Shown in pieces: positions 33,189 to 44,768 of a DNA stretch of 64,000 nt. Numbering within the stretch: position 1 is the first letter of the stretch; each line of letters starts with the position of its first letter. Both the position numbers and the translations under genes were made by a program. Under the pieces are notes generated by a model. The model ran no database searches. It was not told the origin of the DNA and saw nothing but the letters and a program-made list of their open reading frames with translations. Origin of the DNA: Acanthosepion pharaonis (lineage: Eukaryota > Mollusca > Cephalopoda > Sepiida > Sepiidae). Where the stretch lies: the NCBI GenBank assembly GCA_903632075.3, contig CAHIKZ030000058.1, positions 6,340,001 to 6,404,000 on the forward strand. Direction: 5' to 3'.

Positions 33189-33400
33189 TAAACAGTATAT
33201 TTATTTAATTTCACTTACTGGCCTGAATATTTGAGAAATCTTATTAAAGAAAAATATGCACTTTTCCTTTAATAAGATTTCTCAAATATTCCAGCTGGTA
33301 GATGAAATTAAATAAATATACTGTTTAATAAATAAACAGAGCATCTACTCAAATATGAATATCCATTAAAAATAACATTTAAAGTTTAATAAATAAAAAT
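33189..33400. mobile_element. Foldback SINE (family F), head-to-head tails
   Basis: The left arm 33189-33249 (AACAGTATATTTATTTAATT, TCACTTACTGGCCTGAATAT, TTGAGAAATCTTATTAAAG) is complementary to the right arm 33267-33328. The right side continues into the family tail GAGCATCTACTCAAATATGA, ATATCCATTAAAAATAAC. The loop is only about 17 bp. It consists of two SINE tails joined at their 5' sides with tails outward; the tRNA-like head is absent. Confidence 0.78.
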
Positions 33401-33529
33401 CCATTACTTCTTTAGAAAAAAGCTTTGTTTATGTTTGAATAAGACACTGAGCAGATATAAAAATTTCAAGAAAGTCTATGACGAGATTAATTTTGCTCCA
33501 AGTTACTATTGAGCCTTGTCTGATCAATT

Positions 33530-33741
33530 AAGTTCTCTGCAACTTAGTTAAAGCATGTTGCATCAAACGATGGCTCTCTACCCAGGGAAACCCAGGTTCG
33601 AATCCTGCCAGAAAGCACATATATTTCTTTAATATTTCTCAAATATTCAAGCTGGTAGATGAAAATAAATAAATATATTGTTAAATAAATAAACAGAGCA
33701 TCTACTCAAATACCATTATCCACTAAAAATAACCTTTAAAG

Positions 33742-33744
<3 letters not shown>
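33530..33744 (+). mobile_element. tRNA-derived SINE (family F), head and tail
   Basis: tRNA-like head at about 33535-33612 (GCAACTTAGTTAAAGCATG, CCAGGTTCGAATCCTGCC with an excellent B-box GGTTCGAATCC), then the tail ATTTCTCAAATATTCAAGCT, GGTAGATGAAAATAAATAAA, GAGCATCTACTCAAATACCA and TAACCTTTAAAG, ending at a (TA)n tract (33745-33773). It defines the family F orientation used to interpret the foldback copies. The long arm between anticodon and T regions suggests a class II (Leu/Ser-like) ancestor. Confidence 0.75.
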
Positions 33745-33777
<33 letters not shown>

Positions 33778-34439
33778 CATTATAAAATACACAGACATTG
33801 GATTCAATCAATTTAATGATTGAGATAGCTGCGTACATCTGACTGAAACTTAAAACTTCCATTTTGAATAGTCATTTTCAAAATGGGCTTTTTCTCACTT
33901 AGAAGTATTGTTACACACAATCGTTTTTTTCATCTTCCTTGCAGTTCTATGCTACACTAAAATATTCTTCATAAATATCGAAATATATATTTAGTGCTGA
34001 ATTAACCCAGTAGCAAATGTAGTAAATTCTATGAGCCCTGTATTTTTGAAGGCTCCACATTAAATATTTTCAAGCTGTCTGGTGAAGCTGACATTTTATG
34101 ATCTGGAAATGTTAACGTTTACCTGAAGGGAAAACTGCATCTTTAATTATTCAATATTTCAGGTAACCTTTTATTGAGGCCAATAAATCTACTTGAATAT
34201 CTTGTTAGAATCATTTGTCTCATATTTTTGAGGAAGTTGTTTATTATGTTGATAGATGTTACATTTTTCCCTGTTTTATAAACTCTTTCAATATGCTGGT
34301 AAATATTTTAATATCTATGTGTATTTTTTCAATTTATTTAGGGCCTCATTATAATATATGCTACAGGCCTGACATTAGTTTAATCTGGTCCTGTATATAT
34401 TAGATATATAGTAAATGTTGTTGAAGTAAGCAGAGAGGT

Positions 34440-34465
34440 ATATATATATATATATATATATATAT
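34440..34465. repeat. (TA)n microsatellite
   Basis: About 26 bp of TA. Confidence 0.95.
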
Positions 34466-34569
34466 GTAGATCCAATTTATTCTTTGTGTTGAGTGGAAGC
34501 AGATAAACAGACTTTAGTTAATAAAGAAATAAAATGACTATTTTCAGACTGGTTATAGAGATCTAAAAG

Positions 34570-35353
34570 GGACAATTACAAAAATGTATTTATTCCTTAT
34601 GTTCTATAGGCTGAAGGGTTCATTTTTTTTTTCTTTTTAATACCAAATCTTTCCAGTCATGTAGGTAGTCATAATTATCCACAGATTCTTTTATTAATTG
34701 TCAATTTCCATGCATTCTTGGAAAATATAGTAGAATGGTTGTCTGTTACCTTCTTGGAATTCAAAATTTTCCTTCTTCTAGACCAGTTGTCTCCAATCGC
34801 TTGGAAAACAAGCCTTTTTTATGATGTAACCCATAGTTATTTTTAATTATATTATTTTTAATTTTATGTTTATTTTCTATTTTATAAAAAAAAAAAATAA
34901 AATAAAATAAAATAAAAAATAATAAAATTAAAATTAAAAAAAAAGAAGTAATCTTCAACTTTGGATGTACAGAATAAATAAATACCTGCATGGAAAGTGG
35001 ACTCAGAGAACCGAGGTGAATCTATCTCTTCTCTCTCTAGCTATGGGTTAAATTGTAAGTGATCTTTCTAGCCTTGAGTGGCAACCAATCTAAAAGAAGG
35101 AAAATTTTAAATTCCAAACAATGGAAAAGGCAATGGAAAACCACTTCACTATCTTCCTCGAGAATGCATGGACGTTGACAGATAATAAAAGAATCTGTAA
35201 TTGCCTATGTCCTAGTGGGATTTGGAACTCAAAAGGAAAAAAAGAAACCCTTCAGCCTATAGAACACAGGGAATAAATAACATCTTAAACCAGGAAAGGT
35301 AGGAATTATAATATAAAAGTTTTATTAAAATGTAAATTTTTGTAATTGTCCCT
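34570..35353. mobile_element. Large inverted duplication of a family C SINE tail
   Basis: The left arm begins GGGACAATTACAAAAATGTA (about 34569) and includes TGTTCTATAGGCTGAAGGGT, CAGATTCTTTTATTAATTGT and CCATGCATTCTTGG. The right arm contains the complements in reverse order (CCATGCATTC partner near 35160, AACCCTTCAGCCTATAGAAC near 35250, ATTTTTGTAATTGTCCC ending 35353), with an extra 60 bp near 35290-35335. The right half also has the SINE body in plus orientation (AGCTATGGGTTAAATTG, TAGCCTTGAGTGGCAACCAA, AATGGAAAACCACTTCAC). Both outer ends are SINE tails. The A/T-rich centre (34830-34945) contains repeated AATAAAATAA. Confidence 0.72.
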
Positions 35354-36205
35354 TCTGAATTTCTTTAACTTGTCTGAAAAAAAAAAAAAACAATTTTATT
35401 TCTTTAATAAAAAAAAAATATTTTGTTCAAAATGTTGAAAACTGGGAAAAAAGGTATACTAAAGCATTTATATATTATTTCTTTAGTCTGAATTCTTTTA
35501 AACTGCATTCATTTAATAATAAGTAAAAATATTTTTATTGAAATATCATTAAATTAATAAATATTATGAAAATTATTAAAATGAAGATGTATGAATTTAT
35601 GACAATGATTTTAATTTTGAACAGCTATCAATATTAAATGATTCATAAAGAAATTTAACAAATTAAATCTGATGTAAATATAGTTTTTTTAAATGTATTT
35701 TCACTATGAGTTGGATACGTGATGAAATACTGTCTTCTTTTTTATTCTTCAGTAAGCCAACTAACATATAATTTAGTTTATTTCTTCAGTTTGAAGTGTA
35801 ATTGGTAGTGATGATTCTATTGTTTTAAGGATACTGCATTGCATACATTCTCTATACAAATATGACACTCCAGCTACATAAAGGCATCATTCAAAAAAGA
35901 AATGAAAACAGAATACACTTATTTGGACTAACCAAGGAAATCATTATTATACTTACAACTGCATAAACAGAGAAATCATTAACATTGTATTAAGGGACAA
36001 AAAGCTATATCTTGTACACACGCACATTTATACTCAGAGACATCATTAAAAAGATATTAGGTAGATCAATACAAAACAAAGCAGTTATAACATCTTGATA
36101 GCATTTTATAAAAATTATTAGGCATATTTCATTTCATTTGAAAACTTTTCTCAAAAATTATTTAGGGGTTATATAATATATCAACATACATACCCACACT
36201 TATTG

Positions 36206-36210
<5 letters not shown>

Positions 36211-36236
<26 letters not shown>

Positions 36237-36248
36237 CTGTGTGTGTGT
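36211..36248. repeat. (TA)n(TG)n microsatellite
   Basis: TA to 36236 then CTGTGTGTGTGT. Confidence 0.95.
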
Positions 36249-36580
36249 TAAAAACAATAGAGATTTTACTTTTATCATATTTAATGATCTTTTTTTTTAA
36301 GGTACAAATACCCTTTTGTAAATGCGTGTGTAGTGTGTAGATAAATTGGTCAAAATACATATTTGTTTAGTTCAAAATTTTGAGTCGCATGGGAGTGGTG
36401 GGGGTGGTGAGTGAGAAAAAGAAAATTAGGTGTGTTTGGATTGTATCATTATTTTTTGAAAATGTCATTATTTTTTTAAAAATTTGGGGAAAGGATATTT
36501 GCACTTTTTAGAAAAAATTGTATAATAGCCATAAAATGTGTATTGTTTTTAACAATACATGTTTAAAAAAGAAGCCCATA

Positions 36581-36586
<6 letters not shown>

Positions 36587-36633
<47 letters not shown>
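36587..36633. repeat. (TA)n microsatellite, left border of giant hairpin
   Basis: About 47 bp of TA immediately before the foldback. Confidence 0.98.
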
Positions 36634-36636
<3 letters not shown>

Positions 36637-36972
36637 AAACAAGTTTGATTAAAAAGTTCCAACAAGGTCTGTTTATTTATCTGTTTAATTTTTTTATTGT
36701 ATTTTTACAATTTTCAGATAAGGAGTTGAGTATTGTGGTTGAAGTTGTGGATAAACTGTCCGGAGATCATATTTTGTTATTTATGTTCAAGTATTTTTGA
36801 CTTTCACAGTCATTAGTTGAAAGTACTTGAACAAAAATAACAAAATATAAACTACAGGCAGTTTATCAACAACTTTGAGCAAAATACTCAACTCTTTATC
36901 TGAAAACTGGAAAAATACAATAAAAAATTAAACAGACAGACCTTGTTAGTTGTTTTTAATCAAACTTGTTTG
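36634..36972. mobile_element. Giant hairpin element: about 150-165 bp arms, 22-nt loop
   Basis: The left arm 36634-36798 (CTCAAACAAGTTTGATTAAA, GGTCTGTTTATTTATCTGTT, CAGATAAGGAGTTGAGTATT, CATATTTTGTTATTTATGTT, CAAGTA) is mirrored by the right arm 36821-36972 (AAGTACTTGAACAAAAATAA, CAAAATATAAACTACAGGCA, AATACTCAACTCTTTATCTG, TTTTTAATCAAACTTGTTTG). Mismatches are scattered and few. (TA)n tracts lie on the left directly and on the right at 37006-37036. No coding frame and no recognised tRNA head. It may be a foldback MITE or an inverted retroposon copy. Confidence 0.85.
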
Positions 36973-37000
36973 GATGAATACTGCTGCCTAAATATATTTA

Positions 37001-37005
<5 letters not shown>

Positions 37006-37036
<31 letters not shown>
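37006..37036. repeat. (TA)n microsatellite
   Basis: About 30 bp of TA. Confidence 0.96.
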
Positions 37037-37040
<4 letters not shown>

Positions 37041-37244
37041 CTTATGTATAAGCCAAATTCATGTAAAGTACATGATTATTTTTGCATGAATTTTAATGGC
37101 TCCAGAAAAAAATTTACCCATGTATAGTGCAACCCGTCACTGAAAATGCATGATTTTTAAGCCATTCAAAAAAATTACCTGTTTAATGTGTGATTCCCTA
37201 TTTTTTGTGTAAAAACAGATCATAAACACTTATTTTATATGGTG

Positions 37245-37272
37245 GATATATATATATATATATATATATATA
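37245..37272. repeat. (TA)n microsatellite
   Basis: About 28 bp of TA. Confidence 0.96.
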
Positions 37273-37544
37273 AGAAAATAATGAGACAAAGTGCAAAGGT
37301 TATAAACAATGCATTTCAGTGAGAGCATCTGCTTTCTCTAGCTTCTTCAGGTTAAAATGAAAAAGACAAAACTGCATGTAAGGAAAAATGAGTGGGTTAT
37401 CTGAGTATAAGTGGGGACATTAAATCAAGAACCAGCAAGAGAAGATGCTCTCAGTGAAATTCATCATTTATAGATTTTTCACTTTGTTTCATCATCTTAT
37501 TTTGTCTCAGATACTATTATACATCCTACAAGCACAAACACACA

Positions 37545-37802
37545 AATATATATATATATATATACACACATCCACTGACATATGGAATATAAATATTAGT
37601 GTATATCTACATACTGAAAATACAAAGCCTCTTGTGCATGTGTTATAAATAAAATATGTAATTATTTAATATTCATACATTGGTACTAATGAAAGTGTAC
37701 AGCATATTAAAAGACTACATTGCAAAGACAGTTTTATTTCTCCTATAATGTATACTAAATTAAAATAGTATATCTCAGTACATGTATTGTTATCATATGT
37801 AT

Positions 37803-37883
<81 letters not shown>

Positions 37884-38271
37884 TTATATATATGTATTTC
37901 TTATATATTCTATATATTCATACATATACATATATATATATATATAAATAATGAATATACATTACTTTTTCCTCATTGGTACCACAATTCTGTGTTTCAT
38001 GTACAATGTAATTGGCAGGTACTGATTGAAAACTGGCTGTTATATAATTTAAATTTTAATATATATATATACCAGACTATAATGATCTTGGAGCAGTCCA
38101 TATCAATCAGCACCTGAAGATTGTGTTGAGCATGAAACTTGTAGCAGTAGTTATACTACTGGTGAGAAAAAAAATATATATTCATTATTATATATATAAA
38201 TTATAGTTCTGTTATTCTACATTGAGCAGTATTTTATTAATACCAGCACTCAATGTGTAATATTCTATATT

Positions 38272-38304
<33 letters not shown>

Positions 38305-38365
38305 CCCACAAAAATATGCACATCTATACATCTATATATATATATATATAATATATATATATGCA

Positions 38366-38415
<50 letters not shown>

Positions 38416-38464
38416 CACAAAAACATGCACATCTATATATATATATATAAACATAATATATATA

Positions 38465-38516
<52 letters not shown>

Positions 38517-38565
38517 ATTACACACAATCTATATTTATGTATGTAATATGTATATATATATTGGC
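37545..38565. repeat. Dense (TA)n cluster
   Basis: TA tracts at 37545-37564, 37807-37878, 37928-37946, 38061-38072, 38275-38304, 38333-38360, 38370-38412 and 38432-38563, interspersed with repeated ACCCACAAAAAYATGCACAT units (38304, 38412). The open frames of 71-111 codons here are Tyr-Ile translations of the repeat. Between the tracts, 38085-38150 carries CACCTGAAGATTGTGTTGAG and CATGAAACTTG, and 38205-38262 (ACATTGAGCAGTATTTTATT, CAGCACTCAATGTGTAATAT) matches 45976-46026. Confidence 0.9.
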
Positions 38566-38583
38566 ACATAAGTGTACATATTT

Positions 38584-38725
38584 GGCACTTTGATGTGGTA
38601 TAGTGGTTAGCAAGCTTGTCCTGCTAGATCAGTTATGACTCATTAGTGACTTTGATCTTCACTGGGTGCCCCACATTTTTGGCCTTTTGCAACATCTAAG
38701 CTATGCTTAGAAAATCACCATCCAT
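38584..38725 (+). mobile_element. tRNA-derived SINE (family E)
   Basis: Head GATGTGGTATAGTGGTTAGC, AAGCTTGTCCTGCTAGATC, GTGACTTTGATCTTCACTGG (B-box decayed), tail GCAACATCTAAGCTATGCTT and AGAAAATCACCATCC. It ends at a (TA)n tract (38732-38762). TGTACAT occurs on both sides (about 38573 and 38724) and may be part of a target duplication. Confidence 0.78.
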
Positions 38726-38729
38726 GTAC

Positions 38730-38762
<33 letters not shown>

Positions 38763-38765
<3 letters not shown>

Positions 38766-40633
38766 GTGAGTGTGTGTGCCTGTGCACAATTAAGTAATGT
38801 GTGTAATTAAAGAATAAAGATAAGCAAATTTTTTAATTTAACTTTTTCTATTTCCATATGAAATAATATAGATGAGTAATTAAGTAAGTTTTTAACAGTT
38901 ATTTTTCAGTTATTTTCAGAGCCATTTTCAAGATCTTAATGGTTGGGCACAAAATGTAATTATAAATGTTTTTTTTCTTATTTTAAATTCAGTTATTAAT
39001 TTTTGGTATTACAACTTATATGTGAAGTTCTTCATTTGGGTAAAATGTATCAATCTGTTTTTAAATACATTCCAAACCTCATTACTTTGACTGAAGATTC
39101 TATATAAGCTTTAAAGTCAAAATTTGTCTTTCTTCTTTAATTATTTTTTTTTTTATTTGACATTTAAAGGCTAAAAAATTCATGATAAAAGCTAAAAGTG
39201 TATGAAAAATTGGGAAACTAATTGGTTTCTCATTTTTGGATCAATATACTTGTTTTTCTATTGCCTTAAATAACTTTTACATAATTTGTCCCATCAGACT
39301 TCCTCTCTATTAATGGAGCTTATCTTGTTGATTAAAAATAACAAAAATAAATCTTAGCAAATAAATATATGGCATGTGACATAATTTCTATCATTTATAA
39401 TTGATATTTTGTATTCTGGGTGGTGTCTTTTGATTAGACAATGCTTAAATTTATAAAATAAATTTATAAAATTAGATCCCAATATGTTCATCAGAATATT
39501 AACTGACCATCTGCAGGCAAGAACAATTTGTTGTTTTGTTTATTCTTACTACCTAAGAAATCTGAAATATGGGAAAATATTTGTTTAGAGTTTGAATAAG
39601 CAAACATTTATGACTCATTTAAAAGTTACAGATAATTATTTACATATTTGGACATCTTTGATACACTTTTTAACTATTAAATTTTAATTGGTAATCTCTC
39701 TGCTTCACAGGAAATTGATATAGAACAGCTAGTATTGCAATGAAGTGAAGCATCAAGCAGTTCATTTTGCATTTAAAGAATACTCAGTTTCCATTCTTTG
39801 TTTACATAATACTCTTTCAAAAATAGTACCTGATAAACTTAGAGTTTATCAATTAAAATATATGAAAAATGTTTTTACTAATTCAAAAAAGAAAAATATC
39901 CTGTTATCTCATTTAAAGAATGGTGACATTTTACAGTGAGGAAGTGATTATGTATCATTAAATTGGATATTGTTTTGAGTTTTTAGCTGATAATGTTTTT
40001 AACCATCATTTTCAAAAATCAAGAACTGAAAAGAAGAAAAATGGTAGGAATGGAAGTTAAGCTATCATTTTCTTTCAAACACATGTACAGGTTTTTTTTG
40101 TGGCTGAGTTAGTACAAACATGTATTTATACACATGTCTATATGCATACAGATTTATATATGTATATATCTATCCATCAATCTTGGGGGACTATGGAGTC
40201 TAGTAGGATGGCTAACCAATCCTTGTTAAAGATTTCTGCTTAGACACATTTGTGTTTCATCAGTCACCATGCCAACATGTAGTTCATATGGGAACCGTGC
40301 TGAGCAGACCTTAGTTTCAGTTTCTGGGAGTGAGTGCTTTATCTAGTGTGATCAGTACTTGAACGAAGGCAGTATGCTCAAAGACTCAATCATAATGCCT
40401 TGTGACTTTGTACTAGCACAACTATCAATGTCTTCTGAACAAGTTTATCTGACCGATTTCCCTCATAAAGCTTAGCTCAACTTGTTGGCATGTTTTTTTT
40501 AAAGCATTTCCCAATGGAGCCATTCACTATGATCATCTCCCATGTTGATATTATAAAGAAATCACATCCTCAATAAATAAACCAGGAGGTCTCATAGTTG
40601 GAGCACTAACATTCTAATCACACACTTTATATT

Positions 40634-40640
<7 letters not shown>
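38763..40640. other. AT-rich stretch without recognised gene
   Basis: Only short frames are present (64 codons at 39745). The last 450 bp (40180-40600) are of higher complexity (GGGGGACTATGGAGTCTAGT, CACCATGCCAACATGTAG), like a degraded repeat I cannot classify. Confidence 0.35.

Positions 40641-40642
<2 letters not shown>

Positions 40643-40706
<64 letters not shown>
40643..40706. repeat. (TA)n microsatellite
   Basis: About 64 bp of TA. Confidence 0.98.
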
Positions 40707-40709
<3 letters not shown>

Positions 40710-40832
40710 AGTTAGTCTGGTATAAGGCCACAGTTGTAGGACACAGTGAGAAACCAGGTCATTGTAGTTGTGATTGTTTGAGAGGTAAGCTTTCTACTTT
40801 TTTAACCACCACTCCAAAGTGAGGTGCATTGG

Positions 40833-40834
<2 letters not shown>

Positions 40835-40865
<31 letters not shown>
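40835..40865. repeat. (TA)n microsatellite, left border of foldback F
   Basis: About 30 bp of TA. Confidence 0.97.
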
Positions 40866-40867
<2 letters not shown>

Positions 40868-41160
40868 AAATAAATTAAATCTGATATATTTCTAATTTAT
40901 TTGTTTAAACATTGTTTTTTAAATGGATACTCATATTTGATTTGATGCTCTGTTTTTATTTATTTATTTACATTTACCGGCTTGAATATTCAAGAAATCT
41001 TGTATCTTGCAGGGCACTTCTACAAAACTTCTTGAATATTCAGGACAGAAAATGTAAATAAATAAATAAACTGTTTAATAAATAAGTAAAAACAGAGCAT
41101 CTACTCAAATATGAGTATCAATTTAAAAAAAAAACAATGTTTAAAGAAATAAATTAGAAA
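40866..41160. mobile_element. Foldback SINE (family F), tails outward, TA-bordered
   Basis: The left half in minus orientation (TCTAATTTATTTGTTTAAAC, ATTTGATTTGATGCTCTG, ACATTTACCGGCTTGAATAT, TCAAGAAATCTT) and right half in plus orientation (AACTTCTTGAATATTCAGG, AAATGTAAATAAATAAATAA, GAGCATCTACTCAAATATGA, GTTTAAAGAAATAAATTAGA) are complementary over about 120 bp. The loop TGTATCTTGCAGGGCACTTC holds a trace of the tRNA head (CTGCCAG-like). (TA)n tracts border both sides (right: 41160-41173 plus TG). Confidence 0.82.
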
Positions 41161-41173
41161 TATATATATATAT

Positions 41174-41840
41174 GTGTGTGTGTCTGTGCATGTAACACAG
41201 CCAGAGACTTTATCAGATGTGGATGCGTTCATGGCAAGTGCTGAAATGACCAAAAATTAGTCAGTAGACAACAGGCTCCATGCATCTTCTGATTGAAGCA
41301 TATATAAAATCATAATTTAACATTAAATTTTTTTCCATCAATCAGAATAATTTCTGAAGATGATAATCTCTGAGCCACCTGGAATAGATAAATTAGGATG
41401 AAAGCAACCTTTTCACCAGTGAAAATCCAACTGGAAAAAAAATCTCTACATTGGCAAAGAAATCCACCCCAAAGAAGACATACTTCAAAGTAACTCTGCC
41501 ACTCATTGGCACTGTTATATCTTTCTTTCTCTCCTATGTATAAAAGTGAGTTTTACCTGTCAACACTCGATTACTTGCATGCAAACACACACACATCCAT
41601 ATAACACAGGAGCTTTACAGACTCACTTTCAGATATGTCTACTCATCATATGTACAAAAACTTTTATAATGTCAAACACGGAACTTTAATGACAATGTCA
41701 AATATTTTGGGAGTTATTGAAATATTACATTTTTAGGTTGCTATAATAACTTGGTTGTCATGTTTTTTTTATTAGAAGTGAAGTTGTTTGGGGTGTTTCT
41801 CATATTAGGAGCCATCCAATAATATTTCATTTATCACATA

Positions 41841-41848
<8 letters not shown>
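41174..41848. other. Unclassified sequence between foldbacks
   Basis: Non-microsatellite sequence of moderate complexity (GATGTGGATGCGTTCATGGC, AACAGGCTCCATGCATCTTC, CATTGGCACTGTTATATC). No gene or repeat class recognised. Confidence 0.3.
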
Positions 41849-41884
<36 letters not shown>

Positions 41885-41885
41885 A

Positions 41886-42236
41886 ATCTGATATAACTAC
41901 AATAGATGTGTAAAAGGACAATATGAATAAAGACAAAAGGAAAACTTAACTTAGCTGAAATGTTTCATTCTCTCATGGACTTTATCAAAGGAAATGAAAA
42001 GATTTTATTTTGCAACAAGTATTTATACACAGAAATAAAAGTGTCAATACTTTTTCAGAATTTTTAACTTTAAGAACACTCATAAATATACATCAGGCTA
42101 ACTGAAAGTTAAGGCAAATTATGTAGGATGCTAAGTGAATTAATGTCTAATAAACAAAAGTAAATAATTGTTTTCAAGATGTTTTCCTTTTGTCTTTATT
42201 CATATTGCAGATATATTTTTAGTTATATCCGAATTT
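41886..42236. mobile_element. Foldback with about 55-bp terminal inverted repeats
   Basis: Left AAATCTGATATAACTACAAT ... CAATATGAATAAAGACAAAA-GGAAAAC (41886-41946); right, complemented, AAATTCGGATATAACTAAAA ... CAATATGAATAAAGACAAAA-GGAAAAC (42178-42236). TA-rich tracts on both sides (41849-41884, 42238-42252). A third end-like sequence occurs at 855-925 (TTTGCCTTTATTGGTATTGT, TATTTAGTTATATTTGAAT). An internal block (42098-42165, AACTGAAAGTTAAGG, TAATAAACAAAAGTAAATAA) recurs at 59531-59616. Confidence 0.68.
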
Positions 42237-42250
42237 TTATATATATAAAT

Positions 42251-42288
42251 ATATTATTATTATTATTATTATTAATAATAATAATAAA
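42251..42288. repeat. (ATT)n(AAT)n palindromic microsatellite
   Basis: ATT repeats switch to AAT repeats at about 42273, so the tract is self-complementary. Confidence 0.95.
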
Positions 42289-42289
42289 G

Positions 42290-42782
42290 AAGTTAATGAT
42301 ACATATCTAAACTGACTAAAAGTTTTGCAATGTTAACACTCCTCAGAGTCAAGATATGAATAATTGTATTATTGACAGACTATATATTTTTATAAATTCT
42401 TATTAATAAATATTATTAAATAATCATTTAAATAAGTGTTTATTTAATTAAGTAGATAGCACATAATTAAATAAATACTAATTGTAGATACCAATGAAAA
42501 GTAAACAAATGTTTTCTTTTCTATGATATTTACAAAATACTTTTCTAGCAGTGAGCAAATATTTAGATATCTATATAAAAAATATCAAATATTTATGTTT
42601 TCAGTTATCATGGGATTAACAGTTGTCTGTTATTTAAAATTTAAATTTCAAAATATAATTATTCTATTTAAAAAGCATTTATAAGAATATATACTCTGTC
42701 AATAATACAATTATTCTTATCTTGACCCTGAGGAGTGTTAACATAACAAAACCTTTAGTTGGTTTAGCTAAGTATAATTAAC
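42290..42782. mobile_element. Foldback with about 105-bp arms
   Basis: The left arm (42290-42400: AGTTTTGCAATGTTAACACT, CCTCAGAGTCAAGATATGAA, TAATTGTATTATTGACAGAC) and the complement of the right arm (42675-42782: GGTTTTGTTATGTTAACACT, CCTCAGGGTCAAGATAAGAA, TAATTGTATTATTGACAGAG) agree closely. The loop of about 270 bp is AT-rich and without coding content. Confidence 0.8.
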
Positions 42783-42924
42783 TTTTTTTTATTTATTGAT
42801 AATAAGATATCTATTGAGCATTCTTACTGATAAAATTCTGCTCTCCTTGACATACGTTAAATTACATAATTTTACATATATCAATAGGTTTTATTATTAT
42901 CTATCTATATTTATATATATGTTA

Positions 42925-43400
42925 TGGGTTGGCTTTACAGAAGGAAATGTAAAAGAGTCTACATTTATTCCAGATTCTCCAATGACTTGTAAGGTTAATG
43001 TGGGAGAAGAAAGGTTTTCTTGCAGTGACAGTAAGGGAGTGTCTAGAAGTGGGTTTGTTCTGTTTGCATAGCACCAACTCTTGCATTTTCTCTGTGGTTT
43101 ACTCTGGAAAGTGTGGCTGCCTTGTAAACATATGGCTGTATGTTCTTGTTGGCCACCTCTGTCACGTTCTGGCTGCATTTTGCTTCCAAAAGAAATGAAG
43201 AACCTTTTTAAGGAGGACTCAGATCTCTTCTGTAGGTCCTCTTTCCCTGCTCTGCTGACCAGAGACCAATTTGCTGAAAAGGAGTGTCTTTGGAATATGA
43301 AAGCCTTATGTCCTTACTACATGGCCTTTTTTTAATGCAGATAAGCCTTTTGCAGCATGACTGCAATGCCTGTGATGGTGCTAGCTGTCTTGAAAACTTT
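42925..43400. other. Unassigned higher-complexity block
   Basis: GC content and codon-like texture rise sharply here compared with the flanks. Overlapping frames exist on both strands (42796-43071, 42998-43198 and 43081-43335 plus; 43178-42897 minus), but none carries a motif I can name. TTGGCTTTACAG at 42930 looks like a splice acceptor context (pyrimidine-rich then AG), and frames are open on either strand for up to 90 codons. It could be an exon, an old transposon segment, or unique noncoding DNA. Confidence 0.3.
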
Positions 43401-43466
43401 ATGAAGAAATTATTTCAGTAAATATTTTGAATAATGCACAGGCAACACTAATAGATGTGTTTAAAG

Positions 43467-43790
43467 AGGCATGGGAGGCACAGTGGAGTAATGAATAGCG
43501 GTTTGGATTGAGAAATTGTAGAGCCGAGTTTGAATTCCAGTCAAACCCATTACATTCACTTAGGTGCTAATACCCTTGGGAAAGGTATTAATTCTCTTCT
43601 TCTCCCCCCAGCTATGGGTAAATAGCAGGACAGACCAGGTTCTATAGCCTTGGATGGCAACTGGTCTACTGCAGAAAGAAATGGCAACCTACTGCGGGAA
43701 AAAAAAATCTGCCTTGTCAGTCATGTATCGAAAGATACATGATCACCTCAGTGTGTATCATGCATGGCACATAACTGACTGATTAAATAG
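43467..43790 (+). mobile_element. tRNA-derived SINE (family C), near full length
   Basis: Head GGCACAGTGGAGTAATGAAT, AGCGGTTTGGATTGAG, GTAGAGCCGAGTTTGAATTC-CAG (B-box AGTTTGAATTCC), then TCAAACCCATTACATTCACT, TACCCTTGGGAAAGGTATTA, CCCCCAGCTATGGGTAAATA, and a second half GCCTTGGATGGCAACTGGTC, TGCCTTGTCAGTCATG. The central part (AATACCCTTGGGAAAGGTA through CAGCTATGGGT) is shared with the 5S-tRNA composite copies, so the composite may have arisen by adding a 5S head to this SINE. Confidence 0.75.
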
Positions 43791-44768
43791 TCACAGATGG
43801 CACTTGTATATGACTCAAGATTCAGCTCCATGTAGAAGAGCAGGCATCATGATTGTTTTGGTGAAGTTTGTTTTTCTGCCTCTTCTGAGATTTTTGTTTT
43901 TCCATATTTGTGCAGTTATGACTTGTATGTAAGTATACACACATATTTGGATTATACACATATATTTGTACATATGCACAAATATATGAGAAAGAGAGAG
44001 AGAGAGCCTGAATTTTATTTTGTTTTTTGATTTCAAAATGATGCTCAGAAAACAATAAGAAAAAAATATTTTATTTGGCACATACTATATTAAAAAAATG
44101 AAATTAAAATTCCATACTAGAGACACATATACACACCAAACACACTTATTGATTTGATTTCATCATAAAACAGGAAAAAAAAACAATTATATAAATTGAG
44201 ATGTTTTAAGCAAATGAGAAAATTGCAAGTCTTCATTAATATTCAATGGAAAACAAAAATAGTTATTAAGCATCATTTCCAGTATTTGTTCTTGTGCTGC
44301 ATATTAACAGGTAATTTCCAGCAGGAGCCATTTCTCCAGGAACCATTTCCCCAAGATTACTAAATAGATTATGTTCTTTGGCTCTCATTTCTAGGGGAGC
44401 CTGAAATGCTAATTTAACATACACACAAAGTAATGAGAAATTATTTCTCTCTGTGCATTGTTATTAGTCACTTATTGACAGGAAGTTATTAGTGCTTATC
44501 CACTTTAGCAAACACCTATTGCCGGAAATTATCGGCCAGCAAGCACAAGTGATAACTGCTTAAAATATACTGCAGACAATATAGAGTTCTGAAGTCATTG
44601 TTGGAGGTTTATTTATTCTGGCTATGTTACTCATCTTTGTATTTTTGCCATGTAATGTTGCAGTTGATACTTTTTAAAAAAATTCTTTATATGTAAATGC
44701 ATTGGAAAACATAAACACTTTAAATTACTACAATTTTTATTGTCTTTAGTAACAACCTCAGTTTTAAC

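Noticed and set aside
37666..38117. Open frames of 71-111 codons
   Set aside because: They are translations of (TA)n into alternating Tyr-Ile with short flanks. The same applies to frames at 1007-1234, 16213-16410, 17024-17427 and 46761-47045.
42796..43335. Host protein-coding gene
   Set aside because: Several overlapping short frames on both strands with no domain; kept only as an unassigned block and a finding.
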